Shown: positions 54,565 through 64,000 of the stretch, piece by piece
Layout: each line of letters begins with the position of its first letter
Position numbering within the stretch: position 1 is the stretch's first letter
From: Poecilobothrus nobilitatus
Taxonomy: Eukaryota; Arthropoda; Insecta; Diptera; Dolichopodidae
Assembly: GCA_947095535.1 (NCBI GenBank)
Contig: OX352772.1
Location: 225,330,994-225,394,993, forward strand
Length of the DNA stretch: 64,000 nucleotides
Direction: 5' to 3'
Position numbers and translations under genes: made by a program
Notes under the pieces: generated by a model
What the model saw: the letters and a program-made list of their open reading frames with translations, nothing else
What the model was told of the DNA's origin: nothing
The model's database searches: none

Positions 54565-55583
54565 TCAATTAATACTATTATTCTTTTTAATGTATAATAT
54601 ATCATTAGTATTTATAATTTTAAAAACCTTGGATGATTCAGTCTTCCTAATATAAATGATGTTGTTCTTGATCCATAGGAATTTCCAATTGTTGCTTTTT
54701 TTAATTTGCCTGGCTTCATAGTAGAGATTTGATTGCCGCTGTGTAAGATGATCACGAAAAAATATGTTGCGAGTGCCTTCCTCTGCTAAGTCAATATCCA
54801 AAGTGTATACGTTTCCTGTGATTTTTTTCCGGCTCATTAGTTCAGCCTTAACAATACTGGATTTGCATTCCAATAAGTATAAATTCGTGCTATTAACCAA
54901 ATTGTTCCTGTTGTTTATTTAGGGGGTTAAGTTCTTTAACCGAAGTGATGTCACCATCAGTTATATTTGCCTTTATATATTTACAAATTTTAAGTACTGC
55001 TTCCTTTGGATTGTTTATTTTTGATGGTAAGCCTGCAACAATTATATTATTTGCATTTTCTTTTTCCTGCTTTTCATCAAGTAGTTGCTCTACATAGTAC
55101 ATATTTTTATTCAATAAATAACAATTATTTCCAGCTTCATTTAATTTTATTTTTATTTCGTTGTTCTCACTTTAAATTTTTTCATTTACTTTTAGCAGAT
55201 TATCAATTCGATTATTTAAAAACTCAAACGAGCGATGGAATTCTTTTACAACTGTCACCAGTTGATTCACAACCGCAGCCAAAGTGTTCACAGAGCACTC
55301 ATCTGCCGATAATTGACTGAGTTTGAAGTTTGGCTGTTTTTAGTGTATTTGAAGGAGCAGTTGTTGACTCTTCATCTCCTAAAATTATAAAGGATTCGTT
55401 TGAGCTGTTTGGGCACTCTTGACATTTCCATGTTGCGAAGCCTGTTTCAACTGCTATGACCACATCATCTGCTACTGAGGCACATCTTGCGTGGAAGAAT
55501 TTCCTACATTGATCACATTGGATACCTTTGCTTTTGGAGAAACCTCTTTTGCATTTGTAACATTGTTTGATCATATTTACCAA
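54565..55583 (-). pseudogene. PHD-finger / FP-C-terminal-domain ORF1, copy 1
   Basis: ORF1-like protein of an insect non-LTR element. The N-terminus (55583-55299) is a PHD-like finger: CYKCKRGFSKSKGIQCDQCR, KFFHARCA, WKCQEC. After a frameshift near 55310 comes a coiled coil (NQLVTVVKEFHRSFEFLNNR, one stop near 55172). An RRM-like part follows (NNIIVAGLPSKINNPKEAVL, YIKANITDGDITSVKELNPL). A second frameshift near 54895 leads to a C-terminal domain (LLECKSSIVKAELMSRKKIT, YTLDIDLAEEGTRNIFF, NNWKFLWIKNNIIYIRK) resembling the FP-protein C-terminal domain found in many insect retrotransposon ORF1 proteins. The same lesions occur in copy 2. No ORF2 follows. Confidence 0.65.
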
Positions 55584-55919
55584 GTTTGTTTTTATTTCTT
55601 TTTTAATTTTATTTCCTATTTATTATCAATTATAGTATATATATACTTTTTTTTTATTAAATTGTTCCAATATGGCGCGAATATTATAAAAAAGGAAAAA
55701 CAAAAGATTCTAAATAAAAATTTTAATTTTTGGTATGCAAAATTTTTCTTTTTTTTAAATGCTGTTGCAGTTATTTATTATTGTTTAGGTTTAGATACCA
55801 AAATTATGTATTCTAAAAATTTTATTAGTAATATTTTATTAATTTTAAAAGAAAATTATTTTATTTAGTAAAAAACACTTCCTAATTAGACCAGTGTTGC
55901 CAAGTTTTTTGTGATTTTA

Positions 55920-57600
55920 ATTGATTTGTCCACCAAGGAACGTTGCGCGAAGTAAATTTTGGAGTGGAATCAGGTATAGAAATATTAGCTGAGCTACGAA
56001 TAATTTTCTGGATAATGGCTGCTTCTTTATTAACATTGCCGGAAGGAGGAAGTTTAGCATTTAATTCTACAATTTTATTTTGGTACTTTACCCAATCGGC
56101 TCGATTGCAATTGAATTTGGCGATTTTGGAAAGCTTAACATTAGATGGTTCTGAAATTTTGACAGATATTGTTATTGGATAGTGGTCACTATTATGTAAG
56201 TCTTCAAAAAAGATTTAACTTGGTATAATCTATATTGGTAAAAGTACCATGTGTGGAGAAATGTGTCGGAGAACTATTATTTAGAGTTGTTATATCGGAG
56301 TTGTAAAAAAAATCTTCTATAATTTTGCCTCTGGAATTTGAATTGGAAGAGCCCCAAAGTGAACTCCACCCATTAAAATCTCCTGCCAGAATAATTGGGG
56401 TTTTGATGCTCGATCATAGAGCAGAGATCTTGACAAGTAATTTTTTGTTCTGGTGGGATGTAAATTGAAATGATTGTGATTGGAACTTTAAGGTCGACTT
56501 CTATTGCTACTATTGATAAGTTAGTGATTAATTAAATATTTTTATGAGGAATACTTTTGTGTATAAAATACCTGTTCCTGTTTTTGCAGTTATATTGTTT
56601 TAGATTTAGTATTTTGAGAAGTTGTGTTTTTGATTTTTGTATTATTTATAGAGGTAGTATTGTTTGAGTTTGTTGTAGTTTGCTTTAAGGGCTGGGTTAT
56701 TATCGATTTTGGCAAGGTGCTAAAAGATTGTGATAATAGGTTTGTAGATAAATTTAATGGGTGTTGTTGTTTATACAACTTCTTAGCTTCATTCATTGTG
56801 CATTTGTTTTGTGTTTTTATTTTCAAAACTTTTTTTGTTGAAGGTATTTTGGGCAAATTTTCGAAGAAGCTTGGTGTTTCCCAAGACAGTTTGCACACAG
56901 AGAACGTGTACAATCCTTTGGACTATGTGGTGGGAGGTTGCAGTTGTCGTATGAAGCGTTACTTCTGCAATGTTTTGCTGTGTGTCTTAAAAGCTGACAA
57001 TTATTACAGTGCATAGGATTAGGATAATAATCATAAACTTTAAGAGAATACCATGCAACATTAATTTTCTGTGGGACTTTGTATAGGTCGAAAGTTAAAA
57101 GTATTAATCCTGTTGGGATAGCTTTACCGCCAATGATTCTTTTAAATTTGTAAACATCAACAACTCCTTGACTGAATAAAAATGAATTAAAAACATCTAG
57201 AATTTCTGATTCCTTTGTTTGAATCAGATTACTATCGCGTATTGTGCCCTTGCAGCTGTTTAGATTGTTATGATAATTGATAGTAACAGGGCAGAGGCAC
57301 CCAAATTGTTTTACGTTGATGAACTTATCCGCAATCTTTTGGTTCTTGATTAAGACCAATAAGTAACCATCACGAAGGATGTTTATTTTTTCAAGTTCCT
57401 TACTAATACCGTCTATTGCCTTTTTTTTGCAAACACACTGAACGCTTATTTGGATCGGAAGATTGTATAGTAATGAATTTTGGGATATACTGTATTCCGC
57501 GAGAAGCATCTACCAAACTTGGAAAAGCTTCGGTTAAGCCTATTTTTTTCCGTTTTGATTTTGGGCTGTTTCGTCTTTTAGCTTCGTCTAAAGAAGCTAA
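55920..57600 (-). pseudogene. I-clade ORF1 (CCHC knuckles) and truncated endonuclease, copy 1
   Basis: ORF1 begins near 57600 (RNSPKSKRKKIGLTEAFPSL, YIPKFITIQSSDPNKRSVC), frameshifts at a run of eight A's near 57425, then stays open from 57409 to 56823 (ISKELEKINILRDGYLLVLI, NYHNNLNSCKGTIRDSNLIQ, YNPNPMHC-like YYPNPMHCNNCQLLRHTAKH). It ends with zinc-knuckle-like repeats (C..C..H....C) and CANCLGKHQASSKICPKYLQ. A Ser/Asn/Thr-rich tail follows (56590-56860). The endonuclease follows in fragments: IISIYIPPEQKI, LAGDFNGWSSLWGSSNSNSR (GDFN motif), PTHFSTHGTFTNIDYTK, NSDHYPITI, then a basic linker. It stops at about 55920 before any RT. Confidence 0.75.
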
Positions 57601-58449
57601 AATACGTTTTTTGCATTATTTTTTGAATAAATAAAGTATGTATTTAAAATTAAAAACAAAACAACCAAAATCATTGATAGACAACTCTTCTAACCAGTTT
57701 TAAAATATAAAAACACAAACGTTATAAATAGATTTTATTATACCATTTGTAATAATATCAAAGTGCATTTTTTTTCTTTGTTCTAATTATAATGATAAAT
57801 AAATAAAGTAATTTTTAAAATATTTTAATTGTTTTCGACTTTAGACTAAAGTTGTGTGAACGAAAAATACATGTATTCAAAATTTGTTATCGCGTATTTT
57901 GGTTAAATTCGAGTACTACCTAAATAGTTTTAAAAATAGTTTTATAATGGTAAATAATCTAATAATGGTTTCGAGTTGTACAAATTATACATAAAAATAA
58001 ATACTTAAAAAAATTTTAAAACTTTAGTTTCAAAAAAAAATGTCGTGAATCATACAAATTATATGGAAATATTCTCTTTTATTCAAATGCATTCTTCTAA
58101 AAAGAAGTTTTAAAGTCTTAAAGTTTTTGAAGAAAAAAAGAAAAAAAAAAAACAAAATAAAAAATAAATATTTATCGTGTATGTACCTATCTAAAATTAA
58201 AATAGAATCAAATATTCACGAGGATATTTTTTTAAAAGAACTATTGAAGAGATTTGAGAAAGAGAAAAAAGCATAAGAAAAAATTAGAGAGCAAATGGGG
58301 CACTTAAAATCTGAAAAAATTTCGAGAATTCTTATTGACATTTTTTGTTCTACTTGCGTTATCTATATATATATAATTTCTACTAATATCTGATATTGTG
58401 ATTAATATTATAAAAAATTGTAATATATAAAAGATTTAATTGTAATATA

Positions 58450-59212
58450 CAGGGTGTTTCCGACACGATGGTCTTCCTTGAAATGGATGATCGGGCATAT
58501 CGAACGAACAAAAAATTGTACTGGGAAGGGGGTCTATTCTGGACCCTTTTCGAGATATGAGGGATTAAAGATTTTTTAGAGATTTTTCATAAAAAAATCT
58601 ACAACTTTTGAACGGCTTACTATAGAGAGATAAAAAGAGGTTTACTATTAGAGATATAAAGAATATAAAAGTGTGATATAACACAGAAAATGTGTTAACA
58701 CACCTTTGAAATAACACACTTTTCTATTGTGATTGAAAATAACACAGCGATTGAAAATAACACACTTTTATATTCTTTATATCTCTAAAACGGTTGGAGA
58801 TAGAGAAAAAGTAATTAGGTAATAATTATAGGGCTTGAAAAGCTGTTTCGAAATATGCAATAAAAAGTATCCAAAATACAGGGTGTTTCAAAAGAAAATT
58901 GAGTTTGAAACATATTTTTTTCATTTTAAATCATTTTAAACCTCCATAACTTTATAACTGAGGTTATGGAATCATTAGGGCATAAAAATTAAAGCTAACA
59001 ACTTACTCTATGAAATACAATTTTTTTTATCTCTCTATAGTAAGCCGTTCAAAAGTTGTAGATTTTTTTATGAAAAGTCTCTAAAAAATCTTTAACCCCT
59101 CATATCTCGAAAAGGATCCAGAATAAACCCCCCCTTCCAGTATAATTTTTTGTTCGTCTCGATATGCCCGATCACCCATTTCAAGGAAGACCATCGAGTC
59201 GGAAACACTATG
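58450..59212. mobile_element. MITE with ~190-bp inverted ends and TA target duplication
   Basis: 763 bp. The left end CAGGGTGTTTCCGACACGAT and the right end ..GTCGGAAACACTATG continue as inverted repeats for about 190 bp (ATGGTCTTCCTT.., GATCGGGCATATCGA.., CTACAACTTTTGAACGGCTT). TA on each side (58448-58449, 59213-59214) suggests mobilisation by a Tc1/mariner-type transposase. A second CAGGGTGTTTCAAAAG motif inside (58881) and repeated AACACACTTTTATATTCTTT blocks show internal rearrangement. Non-coding. Absent from unit 1. Confidence 0.75.
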
Positions 59213-59224
59213 TATAAAAGTGTT

Positions 59225-60378
59225 TTAAATTTAATAATAATAATATTAAGGTGTTTAAATTTTTAAGTTATTAAGTTAATTTTAAGAAATATTTGTAATG
59301 AATAAAAAGAAAGTATGTATATAAAAAAAGAATATATGTATGTACACGTGTATATAAAAATATATAATATATAAGAATAAGATAATAAATAATATCAATT
59401 TTAAAGTGTTTAAAATTTTAACTAAGTTAATTTTGAAGAATAATTTTTATATTGAATAAAAAAAGTATATAAAGGTGTATATAAGAATAAGTACTTAATA
59501 TTAATATATAAAAATAAAGTATTAAATAATATTGAAGTGTTTAAATTGTTAATTAAATTAATTTTAAGGAATATTTTAATTTTGTTATGAATAAAAAAGT
59601 ATATACCCGTGTGTTTTTATATATAAAGAAAAAAATGCTAAAATATATTATTGTAAATAGGGAATTGGACGATTTAAATAAATTTTTCAATGAATTGGCA
59701 AATAAGCTGGTATATAAAAATTTAAGGTGAATGAAATTATATGGTAAGGTAAAATATAAAATTTTTGAGTTAGTACTAATATCTATACATAAGTTAGAAT
59801 AAGATAATATGTAAATAGTTAGTAAAACAGGATCAAATATTATTATTAGGTTAGTACTAAGTGTTTTAGTACATTTTATGAATAATTTTAGTTTTTTTTT
59901 GAATAAAAAAAAAGTATATAAAAGAAAGTGTATATACGTGTATATAAGAATATATTGTAATACATAAGAAGAAAATAATAAATACTAATAATAATATTAA
60001 GGTGTTTAAATTCTTAATTAAGTTAATTTTAAGAAATATTTGTAGTTTTTTATGAATAAAAAGAAAGTATATAAAAATATATATGTACACGTGTATATAA
60101 GAATACATAATATATAAGAATAAGATAATAAATAATATCAATTTTAAAGTATTAAAAATTTTAACTAAGTTAATATTGAAGAATAATTGTAGTTTTTTTT
60201 TGAATAAAAAAAGTATATAAACGTGTATATCAGAATAAGTAATATTAATATATAAAAATTAAGTATTAAATAATATTGAAGTGTTTAAATTGTTAATTAA
60301 ATTAATTTTAAGGAATATTTGAATTTTGTTATGAATAAAAAAAGTATATAACCGTGTGTTTTTATATATAAAGAAAAA
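59225..60378 (+). repeat. Minisatellite blocks (unit 2, expanded)
   Basis: Two successive blocks of the ~145-bp monomers (about 59250-59634 and 59865-60378) replace the single block of unit 1. Each block ends with a copy of the exon-like ORF. The block-to-block offset of about 745 bp indicates a local duplication within unit 2. Confidence 0.6.
59635..59730 (+). other. Exon-like short ORF, copy 2
   Basis: 31 codons plus TGA: MLKYIIVNRELDDLNKFFNE followed by LANKLVYKNLR. The final AG/GTGAAT is a possible splice donor, and a second ATG-initiated frame of 23 codons (MKLYGKVKYKIFELVLISIH..) starts 3 bases later. Acidic and hydrophobic residues alternate (ELDDLNKFFNEL), suggesting a short amphipathic helix. 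No family recognised. Confidence 0.35.
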
Positions 60379-60379
60379 A

Positions 60380-60475
60380 ATGCTAAAATATATTATTGTA
60401 AATAGTGAATTGGACGATTTAAATAAATTCTTCAATGAAGTGGCAAATAAGCTGGTATATAAAAATTTAAGGTGA
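60380..60475 (+). other. Exon-like short ORF, copy 3
   Basis: Same length as copy 2 with two residue differences (N-S-E instead of N-R-E, and EVANK instead of ELANK). It also ends AG/GTGAAT. Three copies in two array units keep the start and the donor-like end; copies 2 and 3 keep the frame. Confidence 0.35.
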
Positions 60476-60780
60476 ATGAAATTGTATGGTAAGCTAAAAT
60501 ATAAAATTTTTGGATTAGTACTAATATCTATATATAAGTTAGAATAAGATAATATGTAAATAGTTGGTGAAACAGGATCAAATATTATAATTAGGTTAGT
60601 ACTAAGTGTTTTAAAATTACTGAAAAAATTTATAATGTGTTTTATGTGAAAAATATTATTATATGTTTGTATATATATAGATTTAAGATATATAGATATA
60701 GTATTTTATGTTTTATATTTGAGAATTTGTTAGTATTTAAAAAATTTAATACAATGTGAGCAATTAAAGTTAATGTAATT

Positions 60781-61799
60781 TCAATTAATACTATTATTCT
60801 TTTTAATGTATAATATATCATTAGTATTTATAATTTTAAAAACCTTGGATGATTCAGTTTTCCTAATATAAATGATGTTGTTCTTCATCCATAGGAATTT
60901 CCAATTGTTGCTTTTTTTAATTTGCCTGGCTTCATAGTAGAGATTTGATTGCCGCTGTGTAGGATGATCATGAAAAAATATGTTGCGAGTGCCTTCCTCT
61001 GCTAAGTCAATATCCAAAGTGTATACGTTTCCTGTGATTTTTTTCCGGCTCATTAGTTCAGCCTTAACAATACTGGATTTGCATTCCAATAAGTATAAAT
61101 TCGTGCTATTAACCAAATTGTTCCTGTTGTTTATTTAGGGGGTTAAGTTCTTTAACCGAAGTGATGTCACCATCAGTTATATTTGCCTTTATATATTTAC
61201 AAATTTTAAGTACTGCTTCCTTTGGATTGTTTATTTTTGATGGTAAGCCTGCAACAATTATATTATTTGCATTTTCTTTTTCCTGCTTTTCATCAAGTAG
61301 TTGCTCTACATAGTACATATTTTTATTCAATAAATAACAATTATTTCCAGCTTCATTTAATTTTATTTTTATTTCGTTGTTCTCACTTTAAATTTTTTCA
61401 TTTACTTTTAGCAGATTATCAATTCGATTATTTAAAAACTCAAACGAGCGATGGAATTCTTTTACAACTGTCACCAGTTGATTCACAACCGCAGCCAAAG
61501 TGTTCACAGAGCACTCATCTGCCGATAATTGACTGAGTTTGAAGTTTGGCTTTTTTTAGTGTATTTGAAGGAGCAGTTGTTGACTCTTCATCTCCTAAAA
61601 ATATAAAGGATTCGTTTGAGCTGTTTGGGCACTCTTGACATTTCCATGTTGCGAAGCCTGTTTCAACTGCTATGACCACATCATCTGCTACTGAGGCACA
61701 TCTTGCGTGGAAGAATTTCCTACATTGACCACATTGGATACCTTTGCTTTTGGAGAATCCTCTTTTGCATTTGTAACATTGTTTGATCATATTTACCAA
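60781..61799 (-). pseudogene. PHD-finger / FP-C-terminal-domain ORF1, copy 2
   Basis: Near-identical duplicate of 54565-55583, with the PHD-like finger (CGQC in place of CDQC), coiled coil with the same stop, RRM-like part and FP C-terminal domain. It shares both frameshifts with copy 1, so the parent copy was already dead when the unit was duplicated. The few differences include R to H and L to P in the NIFF.DH.TQRQ segment. Confidence 0.65.
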
Positions 61800-62139
61800 G
61801 TTTGTTTTTATTTCTTTTTTAATTTTATTTCCTATTTATTATCAATTATAGTATATATATACTTTTTTTTTATTTAATTGTTCCAATATGGCGCGAATAT
61901 TATAAAAAAGGAAAAAAGAAAGATTCTAAATAAAAAATTAAATTTTTGGTATGCAAAATTTTTCTTTTTTTTTAAATGCTGTTGCAGTTATTTATTATTG
62001 TTTAGGTTTAGATACCAAAATTATGTATTCTAAAAATTTTATTAGTAATATTTTATTAATTTTAAAAGAAAATTATTTTATTTAGTAAAAAACACTTCCT
62101 AATTAGACCAGTGTTGCCAAGTTTTTTGTGATTTTAATT

Positions 62140-63816
62140 GATTTGTCCATCAAGGAACGTTGCGCGAAGTAAATTTTGGAGTGGAATCAGGTATAGAAAT
62201 ATTAGCTGAGCTACGAATAATTTTCTGGATAATGGCTGCTTCTTTATTAACATTGCCGGAAGGAGGAAGTTTAGCATTTAATTCTACAATTTTATTTTGG
62301 TACTTTACCCAATCGGCTCGATTGCAATTGAATTTGGCGATTTTGGAAAGCTTAACATTAGATGGTTCTGAAATTTTGACAGATATTGTTATTGGATAGT
62401 GGTCACTATTATGTAAGTCTTCAAAAAAGATTTAACTTGGTATAATCTATATTGGTAAAAGTACCATGTGTGGAGAAATGTGTCGGAGAACTATTATTTA
62501 GAGTTGTTATATCGGAGTTGTAAAAAAAATCTTCTATAATTTTGCCTCTGGAATTTGAATTGGAAGAGCCCCAAAGTGAACTCCACCCATTAAAATCTCC
62601 TGCCAGAATAATTGGGGTTTTGATGTTCGATCATAGAGCAGAGATCTTGACAAGTAATTTTTTGTTCTGGTGGGATGTAAATTGAAATGATTGTGATTGG
62701 AACTTTAAGGTCGACTTCTATTGCTACTATTGATAAGTTAGTGATTAATTGAATATTTTTATGAGGAATACTTTTGTGTATAAAATACCTGTTCCTGTTT
62801 TTGCAGTTATATTGTTTTAGATATAGTATTTTGAGAAGTTGTGTTTTTGATTTTTGTATTATTTATAGAGGTAGTATTGTTTGAGTTTGTTGTAGTTTGC
62901 TTTAAGGGCTGGGTTATTATCGATTTTGGCAAGGTGCTAAAAGATTGTGATAATAGGTTTGTAGATAAATTTAATGGGTGTTGTTGTTTATACAACTTCT
63001 TAGCTTCATTCATTGTGCATTTGTTTTGTGTTTTTATTTTCAAAACTTTTTTTGTTGAAGGTATTTTGGGCAAATTTTCGAAGAAGCTTGGTGTTTCCCA
63101 AGACAGTTTGCACACAGAGAACGTGTACAATCCTTTGGGCTATGTGGTGGGAGGTTGCAGTTGTCGTATGAAGCGTTACTTCTGCAATGTTTTGCTGTGT
63201 GTCTTAAAAGCTGACAATTATTACAGTGCATAGGATTAGGATAATAATCATAAACTTTAAGAGAATACCATGCAACATTAATTTTCTGTGGGACTTTGTA
63301 TAGGTCGAAAGTTAAAAGTATTAATCCTGTTGGGATAGCTTTACCGCCAATGATTCTTTTAAATTTGTAAACATCAACAACTCCTTGACTGAATAAAAAT
63401 GAATTAAAAACATCTAGAATTTCTGATTCCTTTGTTTGAATCAGATTACTATCGCGTATTGTGCCCTTGCAGCTGTTTAGATTGTTATGATAATTGATAG
63501 TAACAGGGCAGAGGCACCCAAATTGTTTTACGTTGATGAACTTATCCGCAATCTTTTGGTTCTTGATTAAGACCAATAAGTAACCATCACGAAGGATGTT
63601 TATTTTTTCAAGTTCCTTACTAATACCGTCTATTGCCTTTTTTTTGCAAACACACTGAACGCTTATTTGGATCGGAAGATTGTATAGTAATGAATTTTGG
63701 GATATACTGTATTCCGCGAGAAGCATCTACCAAACTTGGAAAAGCTTCGGTTAAGCCTATTTTTTTCCGTTTTGATTTTGGGCTGTTTCGTCTTTTAGCT
63801 TCGTCTAAAGAAGCTA
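62140..63816 (-). pseudogene. I-clade ORF1 and truncated endonuclease, copy 2
   Basis: Duplicate of 55920-57600. The 228-codon ORF1 segment (63726-63040) is identical to copy 1, and the frameshift at the A-run near 63640 and the truncation of the endonuclease before the RT are the same. Only scattered base changes are seen (for example at the end of the ORF1 tail, KTI preceded by I instead of K). Confidence 0.75.
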
Positions 63817-64000
63817 AAATACGTTTTTTGCATTATTTTTTGAATAAATAAAGTATGTATTTAAAATTAAAAACAAAACAACCAAAATCATTGATAGACA
63901 ACTCTTCTAACCAGTTTTAAAATATAAAAACACAAACGTTATAAATAGATTTTATTATACCATTTGTAATAATATCAAAGTGCATTTTTTTTCTTTGTTC
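63814..64000. repeat. Composite tandem array, start of unit 3
   Basis: From 63814 to the window edge the sequence repeats the leader of unit 2 (57597-57783) almost base for base, including AATAAATAAAGTATGTATTT. The array continues beyond the window. Confidence 0.8.

Larger units (their letters stand above)
52759..57596. repeat. Composite tandem array, unit 1 (4.8 kb)
   Basis: First unit of a large tandem repeat, starting AAAATACGTTATTTGC at 52759. The same start recurs at 57600 and 63816. Left to right: AT-rich leader (52759-53620), minisatellite (53625-54165), exon-like short ORF (54165-54255), minus-strand PHD/FP ORF1 (54565-55583) with its 5' region to about 55890, then minus-strand I-clade endonuclease and ORF1 (about 55920-57600). 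Unit 2 is nearly identical where alignable but 1.38 kb longer. The mixture of parts from two retrotransposon families within one repeated unit argues for segmental duplication rather than independent insertions. Confidence 0.8.
57597..63813. repeat. Composite tandem array, unit 2 (6.2 kb)
   Basis: Second unit, same order as unit 1, with coding remnants offset by 6216-6217 bp from unit 1. The extra 1.38 kb consists of a MITE (58450-59212) and an additional minisatellite block of about 600 bp that duplicates the exon-like ORF. The FP-domain remnant differs from copy 1 at 3 of 111 codons and the 228-codon ORF1 segment is identical, so the duplication is recent. Confidence 0.8.

Noticed and set aside
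55006..55320. Plus-strand open frame of 104 codons (also at 61222)
   Set aside because: Antisense shadow of the minus-strand coiled-coil/RRM-like ORF1 and low in complexity. The minus strand gives recognisable domains.
55943..56182. Plus-strand open frame of 79 codons (also at 62160)
   Set aside because: Antisense to the I-clade endonuclease and its basic linker.
56624..57016. Plus-strand open frame of 130 codons (also at 62841)
   Set aside because: Antisense to the zinc-knuckle ORF1, which has conserved motifs on the minus strand. It repeats only because the unit is duplicated.
1..64000. LTR retrotransposons, bacterial genes or CRISPR arrays
   Set aside because: No long direct terminal repeats with primer sites, no protease/integrase motifs, no operon-like gene packing and no regular spacer-repeat pattern were seen.

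Overview
The window is AT-rich invertebrate DNA, almost certainly insect. It is built nearly entirely of broken transposable elements, with one small piece of a host gene. Support for an arthropod source: P-superfamily transposon remnants with THAP domains, hAT and Tc1/mariner transposase fragments, many kinds of non-LTR retrotransposon, short 50-90 bp introns with GT..AG borders, and no operons or bacterial-type genes. The species cannot be named from the sequence.

Layout. (1) 1-6.1 kb: decayed non-LTR retrotransposon fragments in both orientations, plus a tRNA-like half. (2) 6.5-28.4 kb: a nest of P-superfamily elements. Family A has 34-35 bp terminal inverted repeats (TIRs) beginning CATAACC and encodes a broken THAP domain. 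Family B has ends CGAGAC..GTCTCG and carries differently deleted pieces of the 3' half of a P-type transposase. The copies are inserted into one another with readable 7-8 bp target-site duplications (TSDs). This produces a tandemly repeated palindrome of about 1 kb and a palindrome of about 5.8 kb. (3) 28.6-29.2 kb, minus strand: the first three coding exons of a myotubularin-related (MTMR10/12-like) gene, ending inside the PH-GRAM domain, plus a possible short terminal exon. (4) 29.8-33.9 kb: a non-autonomous hAT element with a perfect 8-bp TSD, a broken mariner, and an element with arms of about 68 bp. (5) 34.5-43.9 kb and 46.9-48.5 kb, minus strand: three non-LTR retrotransposons. A nearly full-length CR1/Jockey-superfamily copy (PHD-finger ORF1, endonuclease, RT) sits inside an I/R1-like element with RNase H, and a third element is split by an RTE-like insertion at 43.9-46.9 kb (plus strand). 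(6) 49.0-51.4 kb: a near-complete but frameshifted ZBED/GTF2IRD2-like hAT transposon. (7) 52.8-64.0 kb: a tandem array of a large composite unit, two full copies of 4.8 and 6.2 kb and the start of a third. Each unit joins an I-clade ORF1/endonuclease fragment, a PHD/FP-domain ORF1 and a minisatellite. A short exon-like ORF is repeated in it.

No element looks fully coding-competent. The only sequence with clear host-gene character is the MTMR10-like 5' end. The dense nest of elements in both orientations, with long palindromes, resembles heterochromatin or a piRNA-cluster-like locus; that is an inference.
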